This document shows, in pieces, positions 36,965 through 45,903 of a DNA stretch of 64,000 bases; position 1 is the stretch's first letter, and the number at the start of each line of letters is the position of its first letter. The stretch covers positions 2,137,306-2,201,305 of the forward strand of contig NZ_LUKD01000001.1 in NCBI RefSeq assembly GCF_001592745.1, read 5' to 3'. The notes beneath the pieces are model-generated. The model saw only the letters and a list, made by a program, of their open reading frames with translations. It was not told the origin of the DNA and ran no database searches. This stretch comes from Bdellovibrio bacteriovorus. Lineage in GTDB: Bacteria > Bdellovibrionota > Bdellovibrionia > Bdellovibrionales > Bdellovibrionaceae. The translations under genes were made by a program, and so were the position numbers.

Positions 36965-38398
36965 TTATTTAAGTCCTAAGTGCGCTAGGATACGTGCTCC
37001 GTACTCTGGATCACACTTACTAAAGTGGGCGATGTTTCTTCTTTGCAGCTCTTCTGGAAGTCCCTTCATAGTTCCTGCGAGATTGCGAGTCAGTCGATCG
37101 CGCTCTTCATTCGTGAAAATGCGATAAAGATTTCCGGCTTGAGTGAAATCATCATTGTCTTTGTGTGCATCATAGCGATCGGCGGCTCCTGATAAAGGCA
37201 GTGGTGGTTCGCTATAACGAGCATCTTGAGTGGGGCCGCCAAACCCGTTGGGTTCATAATTGTCGACGCGTCCTCCGTTATTATCAAAGCGCATGCTTCC
37301 ATCCCGGTGATAAGTATTCACCGCTGACTGAGGACGATTCACAGGCAGATGCTGGTAATTCACACCCAAACGATAGCGGTGAGCGTCGGGATATGCGAAG
37401 AGTCGTCCTTGCAACATCTTGTCCGGAGAAAATCCTACGCCTGGTGGCACATTGCTTGGTGAAAAAGCCGCTTGTTCGACTTCCGCGAAATAGTTTTCAG
37501 GATTGCGGTTGAGTTCCAGCACTCCGACATCTATCAAAGGAAAGTCTTTATGAGGCCAGATTTTCGTTAAATCGAAAGGATTAAAGTTCGTTTGCTCGGC
37601 CTGTCTTTCCGTCATGATTTGAACTTTTAAAGCCCAGCGAGGAAAATCCTTTCGCTCAATAGCTTCAAACAGATCGCGTCCCGCATAATCGGGATCGCTT
37701 CCCGCAAGCTCTGTGGCTTTTTCAACCGAAAGATTTTTTATCCCTTGTAGAGATTTGAAATGAAATTTCACCCAGACGCGTTCGTTCTTGTCATTGATGA
37801 AACTAAACGTATGACTTCCGAAACCGTGCATAAAGCGATAGCCGTCGGGAATTCCGCGATCACTGAAAAGAATCGTGATTTGATGAAGGGCCTCTGGGGC
37901 ATTTGCCCAATAGTCCCACATGCGGAACGGGTTTTTGTACCCAGTGCGAGGGTCGCGCTTTTGTGAGTGGATAAAATCCGGAAACTTCAGTGGATCTCTT
38001 TCAAAGAAAACCGGTGTGTTGTTGCCCACGATGTCCCAGTTTCCTTCTTCCGTGTAAAACTTCAAAGCGAAACCACGTGGGTCGCGCTCGGTATCCGCAG
38101 AGCCTTTTTCACCAGCTACGGTAGAAAAGCGTAAGAACACGTCTGTTTTCTTTCCGATTTTGGAAAACAAGGCGGCTTTCGTAAAGCGAGTGATGTCGTG
38201 CGTGACAGTGAAAGTGCCATAAGCTCCCGAGCCTTTCGCGTGCACGACACGTTCAGGAATTCTTTCGCGATTAAAGTGCGCTAGTTTTTCGATCAAATGA
38301 AAATCTTGGATCAAGACCGGACCTCGTTCGCCCGCAGTGATAGAATGTTGATTTTCAGAGACGGGAATACCTGCTGATGTTGTCAGTGTTTTACTCAT
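36965..38398 (-). CDS. katA: Monofunctional haem catalase
   Basis: Breaks down hydrogen peroxide. About 477 residues, the small-subunit clade. Catalytic His in [15 protein letters not shown], Asn in [12 protein letters not shown], and proximal Tyr in [14 protein letters not shown] (R-x-F-x-Y-x-D motif). [22 protein letters not shown] is the typical N-terminal block. The start at 38398 has an AAAGGAG ribosome binding site and overlaps the stop of the ankyrin gene by 8 bases, so they are one operon. The symbol katA follows usage for this type. Confidence 0.95.
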   Translation of the reverse strand: MSKTLTTSAGIPVSENQHSITAGERGPVLIQDFHLIEKLAHFNRERIPERVVHAKGSGAYGTFTVTHDITRFTKAALFSKIGKKTDVFLRFSTVAGEKGSADTERDPRGFALKFYTEEGNWDIVGNNTPVFFERDPLKFPDFIHSQKRDPRTGYKNPFRMWDYWANAPEALHQITILFSDRGIPDGYRFMHGFGSHTFSFINDKNERVWVKFHFKSLQGIKNLSVEKATELAGSDPDYAGRDLFEAIERKDFPRWALKVQIMTERQAEQTNFNPFDLTKIWPHKDFPLIDVGVLELNRNPENYFAEVEQAAFSPSNVPPGVGFSPDKMLQGRLFAYPDAHRYRLGVNYQHLPVNRPQSAVNTYHRDGSMRFDNNGGRVDNYEPNGFGGPTQDARYSEPPLPLSGAADRYDAHKDNDDFTQAGNLYRIFTNEERDRLTRNLAGTMKGLPEELQRRNIAHFSKCDPEYGARILAHLGLK

Positions 38399-38903
38399 GA
38401 TGTAAGACTCCTTTATTTGTAAACGGGGACTGTAGAAGTTGGAAAACAGCTTTAAGACGGCGAAAAGCACTCGGTCCTTTAAAGCGCAGGTGAGGGGAAG
38501 TTTCGGTTAACATAAGGGCCATGTCTTTTCGACCAAAGGCCTCGGCGTACATTAAAGCTGTTTGTCCGTTATTGTTTTTTGCATGAATATCAGCACCGGC
38601 ATTGATAAGAACCTGTGCAATCTTGTTGTGACCTTTAAAAGCAACGCCCATAAGGATCGTGCTGCCGCCATGGTCGCGAGAATTGGGATTCGCCCCATAG
38701 CGAAGAAGCAGGTGAACCAAAGACAGGTGGCCGTTATACGCAGCCAACATCAAAAGGGAATGCCCCTTGTGATTCACCAAATCCGGATCTCCATGCTTTG
38801 CTAAATACAATAGGACGTTTTGAATCTGCCCTTGGCGAACGTAATCAAAGACAGAGTCTTCACCTTGAGCTGTTAATTTATAGTCTTCCCATGTTCTCAC
38901 CAA
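38391..38903 (-). CDS. ankB: Ankyrin-repeat protein upstream of catalase (AnkB-like)
   Basis: A 170-residue protein with about three to four ankyrin repeats: [57 protein letters not shown] and [22 protein letters not shown] described by their A-A-x-x-G-H and G-A-x-x-N patterns. In Pseudomonas aeruginosa AnkB is encoded with KatB and is needed for full catalase activity; the same pairing here suggests a chaperone-like or protective role in the periplasm or cytoplasm. No signal peptide is visible. Confidence 0.88.
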   Translation of the reverse strand: MVRTWEDYKLTAQGEDSVFDYVRQGQIQNVLLYLAKHGDPDLVNHKGHSLLMLAAYNGHLSLVHLLLRYGANPNSRDHGGSTILMGVAFKGHNKIAQVLINAGADIHAKNNNGQTALMYAEAFGRKDMALMLTETSPHLRFKGPSAFRRLKAVFQLLQSPFTNKGVLHHE

Positions 38904-38955
38904 CGACCTCCACTGGGTATATGAGTAATTTCGGTCTTTTTGGTGTATAAATCGA

Positions 38956-38983
38956 ATCGATAATTTTGATTTAAACTATCGAT
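38956..38983. promoter_or_regulatory. Inverted repeat in the ankB promoter region
   Basis: ATCGATA (38956-38962) and TATCGAT (38977-38983), 7-bp perfect arms 14 bases apart in an AT-rich stretch between ankB and the FtsB-like gene. Could be a regulator-binding site for the peroxide operon; no known box is matched. Confidence 0.35.
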
Positions 38984-39053
38984 ATTAACTATATAGAGTC
39001 CGCGGCGAACTTATTGAGGACTGGCCTTCAGTCGTGTAGCCAACTCTCTTTTA

Positions 39054-39377
39054 ATGAAGCAGAATATTCTCATGTCCTACACTCAGTTTGCAGTCGGAGT
39101 CCGTCGTTTCTTGAATCATCCCACGAAAGTGGCGATGTGCTGTCTAGTGGTCTTTGCCGTTTCTATCGTTCTGAATGGAAATGTGTTCCGCCTTTGGGGA
39201 TTGCATCGCGATTTTGACCGCATCAATGAAGACATCAGTTCTACTCGCAGAAATATTGCCGGCCTGTCCGCGCAATTAAAACAAGCAAAGGATCCGTCGT
39301 TTATTGAACGCCAGGCTCGCGATAAATTAGATCTGGCGGGTGAACATGACTTGGTCTTCGTTTTCCCTGAGCAATAG
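39054..39377 (+). CDS. FtsB/DivIC-type septum formation initiator
   Basis: A 107-residue bitopic protein: short cytoplasmic N-terminus, one membrane helix (about 27-45, MCCLVVFAVSIVLNGNV), then a coiled-coil (about 48-90; DFDRINEDISSTRRNIAGLSAQLKQAKD) and ARDKLDLAGEHDLVFVFPE, the family C-terminal block. FtsB/DivIC proteins join FtsL and FtsQ in the cell-division complex. The ATG at 39054 lacks a clear ribosome binding site; ATG 39072 is an alternative. Confidence 0.82.
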   Translation: MKQNILMSYTQFAVGVRRFLNHPTKVAMCCLVVFAVSIVLNGNVFRLWGLHRDFDRINEDISSTRRNIAGLSAQLKQAKDPSFIERQARDKLDLAGEHDLVFVFPEQ

Positions 39378-39412
39378 TCTATAGCCTATCGCGTTATCTG
39401 ATGCGTATCAGG

Positions 39413-39459
39413 TATAATCCAACTAGTATTTCGACTCTAATCCAACCTAGTTTTAGAGT
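39413..39459 (+). promoter_or_regulatory. Promoter with direct and inverted repeats before the XRE gene
   Basis: A -10 element TATAAT lies at 39413-39418. Two direct repeats TAATCCAAC-(C)-TAG start at 39415 and 39438, 23 bases apart. ACTCTAA (39434-39440) and TTAGAGT (39453-39459) form an inverted repeat. This arrangement over and just after a promoter suggests autoregulation by the XRE protein. Confidence 0.5.
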
Positions 39460-39475
39460 AAATCTAGAGGTTTAT

Positions 39476-39775
39476 ATGATTGATAAGCATGAACTGGAAT
39501 GGACAAAAGAATCCCTTCGCACACTTCGCCTTCGTATGGGCTGGAGTAAGTCGGAACTTGCTCGTCGTTTGCATTGCTCTTCAGAGGATGTTGATTCTTG
39601 GGAAGATGGAGTCCGTCTGATTGAAACTCCGATCAAGAGTGAATTAGAAATCTTATTAAGACAGGCTGAAGAAGCTTGTGATGAAGTGAAGTATGCTCCG
39701 TTTGCTGAAAATGAGTGCGATAAAAAAGCGCTTGAGCAAATTCACTTTTCTCGCGTCAAACTAGACTTAGAATAA
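39476..39775 (+). CDS. XRE-type helix-turn-helix protein
   Basis: A 99-residue protein. The HTH spans about residues 12-50: LRTLRLRMGWSKSELARRLHCSSEDVDSWEDG, the usual Cro/CI-like helix 2 and 3 with the residue pattern Lx-x-x-R-x-x-x-G-W-S-x-x-x-L-A-x-x-L. It is followed by an acidic tail. AGAGG ribosome binding site. It lies immediately upstream of polA and probably binds the repeats in its own leader. Confidence 0.82.
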   Translation: MIDKHELEWTKESLRTLRLRMGWSKSELARRLHCSSEDVDSWEDGVRLIETPIKSELEILLRQAEEACDEVKYAPFAENECDKKALEQIHFSRVKLDLE

Positions 39776-39783
39776 TCGACATT

Positions 39784-39826
39784 AAGAATCTCCCAGTGTA
39801 AAAATAGGCCTTCTCTGGGAGATCTT
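39784..39826 (+). promoter_or_regulatory. Hairpin sequestering the polA ribosome binding site
   Basis: ATCTCCCAG (39788-39796) pairs perfectly with CTGGGAGAT (39815-39823); AAG/CTT extends the stem past one bulged A. GGGAG, the Shine-Dalgarno of polA, is inside the right arm and the ATG at 39827 immediately follows. Loop of 18 nt. Confidence 0.7.
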
Positions 39827-42388
39827 ATGAAAAAGCTTTATCTCATCGACGTCAGTGCCATGTTTTTCCGCGCGTTCTTCGCGATCCGCCAGTTGACGTC
39901 GCCGTCGGGCGTTCCCGTAAACGCCGTGTATGGATTTTTATCCATGCTCATCAAACTTCTAAAAGAAGAAAAACCCGAATACTTGGTTTTCTGCTATGAC
40001 CGCAAAGAGCCATCCTTCCGCAAAGATATGTACGCTGACTATAAGGCGCACCGTACGGAAATGCCTGAAGATCTTCAAAAACAAGTTCCTTACATCAAAA
40101 AGTTCGCTGAACTTTTGGGAATTCCCGCATTCGATATGCAAGGCTATGAAGCGGATGACATCATCGGCTCGTTAGTAAAATGGGGCCGTCATCACAATAT
40201 GGAAGTTTTCATCGTCAGTGGCGATAAAGACTTCGGACAATTGGTGCAAGAGCATGTGTGGCTCTACGACACAATGAAAGACATCCGCTACGACGCCAAA
40301 GGCGTTTTTGAAAAGTGGGGAGTCAGTCCGGCGCAATTCATCGATTACTTAGCCATTGTCGGCGATGCCTCGGACAACGTTCCCGGCGTGAAAGGCGTTG
40401 GTGAAAAAGGCGCAATCAAACTTCTTGAGCAGTTTAAAACTTTAGAGGGCATTTACGAAAATATCGACAAAGTTGAAAGCAAGAGCGTCCGTGAAAAGCT
40501 TCTGGCTTCTAAAGAAAATGCATTCTTGTCAAAAAAGCTCGTAACTATTTCTACGGACTGTAAGGTGCCGGAAGATTACAATGCCTATAAGCTTCAGCCT
40601 TTTAAGACTGAAGAGTTAAAAGCTCTTTTGCAAGAGTTGAACTTTAAGACGTTCGAAAAAAATCTGTTTGGTTCAACAACGGAAGTTCCTTCTTCAACGC
40701 CAAAAGTCTCTGTTCCAAGTGAAGCCGTGAGTGAAGGAGAAATTCAGCCGACATTAGTTATCACGAAAGATGATAAGCATTTCCAAGAGCGCACGGTCAC
40801 GACTCGCGACTTGGCGGAAATGCTTGCGGAAAATCAAACTCTATGGGGCTTCAGCGACACGCGCGGAGTTTTCATAGGCACCGACTCTGAAGTTTTAGAG
40901 GTTTCTGACTTTGAATATCTCGGAAAACTTTCGGACACTTTCAATATTCGCTGGAGCGGCTTTGACCTTAAGGCCTTCTGGTATAAAATTGGAGCCAAGT
41001 CTCCAATGGCCGCTTGGGATTCTCAGTTAGCCGCGTATGTTTTAAAAGCTGGAGACACGTCTGACTTCAACAAGATTTATACTCGTTACATGTTGGAGAC
41101 TATTCCAGAGCTTGTTTCGCCTTCGGCTTTGTACAATGCCCATCGCAATTTTGCCGCAACTTTGCAGCATGAACTGAAAAAACTGGCGAGTGAAAAAGTT
41201 TATCAGGAACTCGAGCTTCCTTTAGTGCGCGTTCTTCTTTCAATGGAAAGATGGGGTGTGCGTATCGATAAAGATCTTTTGGCGAAGCAAAGTGCAGAGC
41301 TTGAAGGGGAAATCGCGACTCTTGAACAAGGTATTTTCAAAGAAGCCGGTGAAAGCTTCAATGTCGGAAGTCCGAAGCAATTGGGCGTCATCCTTTTTGA
41401 AAAAATGGGACTTCCAGCTGCTAAAAAGACGAAGACAGGTTATTCCACAGACGAAGAAGTTCTGTCTGGATTAGATCATCCGATTGCCAAGCTGATTTTG
41501 CAATGGCGTGAGCTTTCTAAGTTGAAATCCACATACGTGGATGCGCTGCCAACAATGATTGATGCTAAAGACGATCGCGTACACACCAGCTTTAATCAGG
41601 CGTTGACGACAACGGGCCGTCTTTCAAGCACACAACCGAACTTACAGAACATTCCGATCAAAACGGCACGCGGCCAGCAGGTGCGTAAGGCATTTATTGC
41701 CGCCCCAAGAATGAAGCTGTTGTCGGTGGACTATTCACAAATTGAACTTCGAATTTTGGCCCACATTTCGGAAGATCCGAATTTGTGCAAAGCCTTCGCT
41801 GAAGATTTAGATATTCACGCGGCGACCGCAGCCGAAATTTACAACGTGCCTTTGGATCAAGTTACGTCCGACTTAAGAAGATCTGCAAAGGCCGTCAACT
41901 TCGGAATCGCCTACGGACAAGGAGCGTTCGGCTTGGCTGAAAACTTGGGCATCTCAAGAACTGAAGCTAAAGATATTATCGAACGCTACTTTACAAGATT
42001 TAAAAACGTTCGCGAGTACATCGAAGGCACGGTGAAGAAAGCCCATGAACAAGGTTACGTAGAAACCTTGTTCGGTCGTCGCCGTTATATCGAAGAGCTG
42101 AAATCAAAAAACATGGCTCTAAAAAAATTCGGAGAGCGCGCCGCCATCAATGCACCTATTCAAGGAACGGCGAGTGACCTAGTAAAGAAAGCAATGATTG
42201 AGGTCTTTGAAAAAGTGCCAGTAAGAATGTTATTGCAAGTGCATGACGAATTGATCTTTGAAGCGACAGAAGAAGACCTCCACAAGTATTCTCCAGAGCT
42301 TGTGAAAATAATGGAGAATGTGGCGCAGCTGAAGGTTCCACTAAAAGTGAATTATGCAATAGGAAACAACTGGGACGAAGCCCACTGA
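39827..42388 (+). CDS. polA: DNA polymerase I
   Basis: 853 residues. The 5'-3' exonuclease domain is at about 1-270 (YLIDVSAMFFRAFFAI, EADDIIGSLV, VSGDKDFGQLV, GDASDNVPGVKGVGEKGA). The 3'-5' exonuclease-like region is at about 320-420. The polymerase domain is at about 440-853, with motif A DYSQIELRILAHIS, motif B RRSAKAVNFGIAYG and motif C LLQVHDELIFE. In the middle region the canonical D-x-E metal site is absent (WGFSDTRGVF), so proofreading is probably lost, as in Taq-like and Bacillus enzymes. Polymerase and flap nuclease look active. Confidence 0.95.
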   Translation: MKKLYLIDVSAMFFRAFFAIRQLTSPSGVPVNAVYGFLSMLIKLLKEEKPEYLVFCYDRKEPSFRKDMYADYKAHRTEMPEDLQKQVPYIKKFAELLGIPAFDMQGYEADDIIGSLVKWGRHHNMEVFIVSGDKDFGQLVQEHVWLYDTMKDIRYDAKGVFEKWGVSPAQFIDYLAIVGDASDNVPGVKGVGEKGAIKLLEQFKTLEGIYENIDKVESKSVREKLLASKENAFLSKKLVTISTDCKVPEDYNAYKLQPFKTEELKALLQELNFKTFEKNLFGSTTEVPSSTPKVSVPSEAVSEGEIQPTLVITKDDKHFQERTVTTRDLAEMLAENQTLWGFSDTRGVFIGTDSEVLEVSDFEYLGKLSDTFNIRWSGFDLKAFWYKIGAKSPMAAWDSQLAAYVLKAGDTSDFNKIYTRYMLETIPELVSPSALYNAHRNFAATLQHELKKLASEKVYQELELPLVRVLLSMERWGVRIDKDLLAKQSAELEGEIATLEQGIFKEAGESFNVGSPKQLGVILFEKMGLPAAKKTKTGYSTDEEVLSGLDHPIAKLILQWRELSKLKSTYVDALPTMIDAKDDRVHTSFNQALTTTGRLSSTQPNLQNIPIKTARGQQVRKAFIAAPRMKLLSVDYSQIELRILAHISEDPNLCKAFAEDLDIHAATAAEIYNVPLDQVTSDLRRSAKAVNFGIAYGQGAFGLAENLGISRTEAKDIIERYFTRFKNVREYIEGTVKKAHEQGYVETLFGRRRYIEELKSKNMALKKFGERAAINAPIQGTASDLVKKAMIEVFEKVPVRMLLQVHDELIFEATEEDLHKYSPELVKIMENVAQLKVPLKVNYAIGNNWDEAH

Positions 42389-42391
42389 CCC

Positions 42392-42516
42392 GCGCTGATG
42401 AAAAAGGCCCGATCGACTGCGTTGGAGGGCCTTGTCTTCCGCTCCGACGTACTAGGAGTACGCCTCCGCTGCAGCCAAAACCCTCCGCCTTGCGCTCGAA
42501 CCTTTTTGATCAGCGC
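42392..42516. repeat. Large palindromic intergenic element after polA
   Basis: Outer arms GCGCTGATGAAAAAGG (42392-42407) and CCTTTTTGATCAGCGC (42501-42516) pair at 15 of 16 positions. A central GTACTAGGAGTAC palindrome and CCCGATCGACTGCGTTG are inside. The element starts four bases after the polA stop and is related to 33591-33666. It is an imperfect, roughly 125-base hairpin. Confidence 0.8.
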
Positions 42517-42664
42517 TAGTGTTCGGTGGGTTAAAGTTAGTAAGCGGTTGTTCGAAAATAATGACTTCGATCAATTCAGATTTTTAAACTTAAGAAGAAC
42601 ATCGTGATCGCTCAGCTAACGCGGCAGCCGGCCACCGCGACTGGCGTGGCGACGAGAGACTTCG
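42517..42664. other. Intergenic spacer between two palindromic elements
   Basis: About 150 bases with no ORF carrying a ribosome binding site. The last 50 are GC-rich with short self-complementary blocks (GGCGTGG, CCGGCCACCGC); nothing can be named. Confidence 0.4.
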
Positions 42665-42807
42665 TCCTTGGTAAGGGCTTTTAGCTAAGCTTCCCTGCAG
42701 CGAGTTCCGCAGCGAAGCAATCAGCAACAGCGGTAGCCAAGAAGGAACAAAAAGAGCGAGGACTGTCCGAGCGAAAGGGAAGCTTAGCTAAAAGCCCTTA
42801 CCAAGGA
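42665..42807. mobile_element. MITE-like element with 32-bp perfect terminal inverted repeats
   Basis: 42665-42696 and 42776-42807 are exact reverse complements over 32 bases (core GGTAAGGGCTTTTAGCTAAG). About 79 bases lie between and hold no ORF. The right arm lies seven bases beyond the stop of the lipoprotein gene. It could be a non-autonomous transposable element or a giant hairpin that also ends transcription; no target-site duplication is clear. Confidence 0.6.
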
Positions 42808-42813
42808 AGCAAT

Positions 42814-43449
42814 CTACTCCGTCTCCCACCCAACAACACGTCCGCCTTCGAAGTAGACGAATCGCGTTTCCTGTCTGAAGCCGGAAGAAGTCGACACATG
42901 TCTTTGGTATTTCCAGCGTTCATTTTTATAAATCGGATTTCCTGAGACTTCGACTGCTAGGGGTTCGCCCCAGGATCGGCGTACATATTCTTGTGGCATT
43001 CCTACGGCGATGTCTTGAGTTTCAACGAGATCCCGCATCTCTTGTTGTGGCGCTTGGCTGCGGCTCCAGATTTCGTTGCGGTTGATCCATTGTTGACGGC
43101 CTTCAATAGAGGGAATGGAAAGAAATTGGATTTTTTCTTCGTCGTTTTTCAACCAGGGAAGAATTTTTGAATACTGTTCGCGCTCCTTTTTTGATCCGAG
43201 GGAGCGTTCCAACTCACGTACTTTTTGACGATTGCGGATGTCTTCGATGTCTCGTGAAGTTAGTGAAGTGGGGTCTTTGCCCATTTCGTAGGCGGTTTTT
43301 CTTGTGTCGCGGTCAAGATAGTTGGAATTATCAGAGCGGCTGTCAGAGTATTGAGTGGTGGAATCACCATAGCCACTGCCGGTAGATCTTTGGAAATTCG
43401 CGCATCCTGAAAGTAAAACAACGGGAATCAGAAGCAAAACAGACTTCAT
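42814..43449 (-). CDS. SmpA/OmlA-like lipoprotein
   Basis: A 211-residue lipoprotein with signal MKSVLLLIPVVLLSGC (lipobox LSGC). Charged, helical middle (residues 45-115). The C-terminal 80 residues resemble the SmpA/OmlA fold: DIAVGMPQEYVRRSWGEP, then GNPIYKNERWKYQ and RFVYFEGGRVVGWE, i.e. G-M-x-x-x-V-x-x-x-W-G-x-P followed by two edge strands. BamE/OmlA proteins support outer-membrane assembly; whether this one does is inferred. Its start has a GGAG ribosome binding site further upstream (aggagaccctc). Confidence 0.78.
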   Translation of the reverse strand: MKSVLLLIPVVLLSGCANFQRSTGSGYGDSTTQYSDSRSDNSNYLDRDTRKTAYEMGKDPTSLTSRDIEDIRNRQKVRELERSLGSKKEREQYSKILPWLKNDEEKIQFLSIPSIEGRQQWINRNEIWSRSQAPQQEMRDLVETQDIAVGMPQEYVRRSWGEPLAVEVSGNPIYKNERWKYQRHVSTSSGFRQETRFVYFEGGRVVGWETE

Positions 43450-43551
43450 TGAGGGTCTCCTAGAACTTTATGCTAGCCGATGACCTTCTGTTTATAAATT
43501 GTTCTTGCGACGTATTTGGTTCTTTTCTTACAATCGTCTTGGGAGTAGGGC

Positions 43552-44532
43552 TTGGTAGATAATGAAAGCACGACCAAAGTAGAGGACGAAAAAAAGGACG
43601 GCACGCCTGAAGGTGAAGCCGAGGACGTCCTATCTTTAGAGTCGTTAGATGAAATTATCGCGAATGAAGATCCCGAATTCGCAAAAGGCCTTGTCGATAT
43701 CGGCCCGGATGATCCTTCAAACACCATCTATGAAGAAGGTGTTGAGCTTGAATACACTCTAGAAGAAGAAATTAAACTGTGGCAGCGATCCACAGGACTT
43801 CGTCAGAAACTTTACAAGCTTCTGCCGTTCCTTCCGAAAATTTCTTATAAAATAAAAATGAAGCGCACGATTCTTCGCTTAAGTTGGATTAAGTGGAAAG
43901 AACAAGCGATTCAGAACTTACGAAATGCCGGACCAAATACACTTGCCGGATTAAAGAAGTTAGCGGCGTCCATGAAAGCGGGAATCGGCACCGGGCTGAC
44001 CGCTTTTAAATCATTCAGTTTAGTAAAGAAGTTGGCCTTCGTAGGTTTGATTTTATTGACGGGAGCATCGGGTTATCTGATTTACCGAACAGCCACGAAG
44101 GGGCTGGTTCCTCATGACCAAGAACTCTTTATTGGTTCCTTCGCGGATTGGTCACAAGCAAAATACCAATACGATCCGAAAGCTGAGATGGAATCTTTCT
44201 ATGATTCTACGCGGACGACTCAAAATATACTATTGATGAAAAAGATGGTGGTGAATCTCAAACGCTCCGTTGAGTCCGGACCGAACCCGATGGGAGCTTT
44301 TGAGTTTTACGTGGAAGGCACGGCCTCGGAAGTCGTTGTCGAAATCAAAGACCGTGAACCTGAAGTGGAAGATTTATTCCTGAGAACGATCGAAGAAACG
44401 ACATTCGATCAGGCCTCCTCAGGGGAGGGAAAACAACTTCTTTGCGAAAGACTGCGCAAAGAAGTGAATAAGATTCTGACTAAAGGATACGTACGCCGTA
44501 TCTTCATTAAGACCGCGATTATAAAGCCTTAA
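43552..44532 (+). CDS. FliL-like single-pass membrane protein
   Basis: A 326-residue protein: acidic N-terminus (1-60), basic amphipathic stretch (80-165), one membrane helix (about 165-182, [19 protein letters not shown]), and a C-terminal domain (about 195-326) with the FliL-type end: [39 protein letters not shown]. FliL modulates the flagellar stator; this longer protein may play a similar role at the motor or another rotary complex. The start is TTG at 43552 with GGGAG six bases upstream. It overlaps the convergent sigma-54 activator by 14 bases. Confidence 0.78.
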   Translation: MVDNESTTKVEDEKKDGTPEGEAEDVLSLESLDEIIANEDPEFAKGLVDIGPDDPSNTIYEEGVELEYTLEEEIKLWQRSTGLRQKLYKLLPFLPKISYKIKMKRTILRLSWIKWKEQAIQNLRNAGPNTLAGLKKLAASMKAGIGTGLTAFKSFSLVKKLAFVGLILLTGASGYLIYRTATKGLVPHDQELFIGSFADWSQAKYQYDPKAEMESFYDSTRTTQNILLMKKMVVNLKRSVESGPNPMGAFEFYVEGTASEVVVEIKDREPEVEDLFLRTIEETTFDQASSGEGKQLLCERLRKEVNKILTKGYVRRIFIKTAIIKP

Positions 44533-45748
44533 AATTTGAAATATCGATGTTGTAGTACTTTAAGCGATCATGCAAAGTGCTCTTAGGCATTCCCAAATCC
44601 TGAGCTGTGCGGCGCTGATTTCCTCGATTGGCCGTTAATCTTTTAATGATCATCTGTTTTTCGATCTCTTTAATCACCGGGATGTCATTGGCGACTTTTT
44701 CTGTCGGTTCTAACAATGTGCGATCCAAAAGTTTTTCAATATGGTTTTCCGTGATGTGCTCACGCGGATAAAGAGCAGCGGCACGACTCACCAGGTTTTT
44801 AAGTTCACGAATATTTCCTGGCCAAGAGTGTTTTTTTAATCTGGCAATGGCGCCAAAAGAAAAACGCACGCGCATTTTGCGGGCGAAGTTATAAAGAAGT
44901 TCTTCAAAATCCTCCATGCGGAATTGCAAGGCCGGAGGATTGACCGCGATAACATTCAAACGGAAGTACAAGTCCGAGCGGAAGGCGCCTTCGCGAATTT
45001 TTTCACTCAAATTTTGGTGAGTCGCCGCAATGATTCGCACGTCAGTTTTGATATTGCGGTCGGCGCCTACGGGGCGAATTTCGTTGTTTTCTAAAGCGCG
45101 TAAGAGCTTTGCCTGCAAGCTGTAAGAAAGATCTCCGATCTCGTCTAAGAAAAGCGTTCCTGCGCGGGCAGCTTCAAAAGCTCCCTTGCGGTCGTTGATG
45201 GCACCAGTGAATGATCCTTTAACGTGCCCAAAGAGTTCACTTTCAATCAGGGTTTCGCTTAAGGCGCTACAGTTGACGCTGACGAAAGGTCCGCGGTGAC
45301 GATCGCTGGTGTCGTGCAAAGCTTGGGCGATGACGTCCTTACCTGTGCCCGAAGGACCTAAAACTAAAACTGGGAATTCGGTTTTGGCGACGTTGCCTAA
45401 GGTTTTAAGCTCGTCATTCCAAACTTCATTGCGGCTTGAAAGGGGAAACACCGTTTGCGTCTCTTCTTTTTCTCTGTAAATGAGTTCTAAAGTGCCAAGG
45501 CGAATGATGTCGCCATCTTGAAGGACCGCTTCGACAACGCGGGCATCGTTCACGTAAGTACCGACGGCAGAGCGAAGGTCGCGAATGATATAATGAGAAT
45601 CTTTTTTCTCGATACGCGCATGGCGATCCGAGATCTGTTCCGCTGTCAGCTGGATCTGACATTGAGGGTCTCTCCCCAAGGTCATGAATTCCCCAAGGGA
45701 AAGGTTTTTTGAGTTTTCATCGAGTACTTTTAAGAAAGGTTGGTGCAT
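44519..45748 (-). CDS. FHA-domain sigma-54-dependent activator
   Basis: A 409-residue regulator. FHA domain at about 20-95 ([32 protein letters not shown]), so it is switched by phosphothreonine rather than a receiver domain. AAA+ domain at about 115-335: Walker A GPSGTGKD, sigma-54 contact loop GSFTGA (variant of GAFTGA), Walker [11 protein letters not shown], and PVGADR. C-terminal HTH ([20 protein letters not shown]). It overlaps the FliL-like gene tail to tail. Target promoters are not visible in the window. Confidence 0.93.
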   Translation of the reverse strand: MHQPFLKVLDENSKNLSLGEFMTLGRDPQCQIQLTAEQISDRHARIEKKDSHYIIRDLRSAVGTYVNDARVVEAVLQDGDIIRLGTLELIYREKEETQTVFPLSSRNEVWNDELKTLGNVAKTEFPVLVLGPSGTGKDVIAQALHDTSDRHRGPFVSVNCSALSETLIESELFGHVKGSFTGAINDRKGAFEAARAGTLFLDEIGDLSYSLQAKLLRALENNEIRPVGADRNIKTDVRIIAATHQNLSEKIREGAFRSDLYFRLNVIAVNPPALQFRMEDFEELLYNFARKMRVRFSFGAIARLKKHSWPGNIRELKNLVSRAAALYPREHITENHIEKLLDRTLLEPTEKVANDIPVIKEIEKQMIIKRLTANRGNQRRTAQDLGMPKSTLHDRLKYYNIDISNFKAL

Positions 45749-45903
45749 GAGTGCCTCCTGTTATGGCAGGGGCTTATTTCAAGAGTTTCGCCGGCCTCAG
45801 AACGAAATAAACGGGGTTACACGGCTTTCGACTCACCAGATTATTGGTGCGGGGACCCCTTTCTGAGAATTGAGAAAAGGCCCGAGCTCTGATAGCCTTA
45901 GCT

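Noticed and set aside
42398..42607. 69-codon frame in the palindromic element after polA
   Set aside because: It lies inside a repeat related to 33591-33666, has no ribosome binding site, and the frame is not protein-like.
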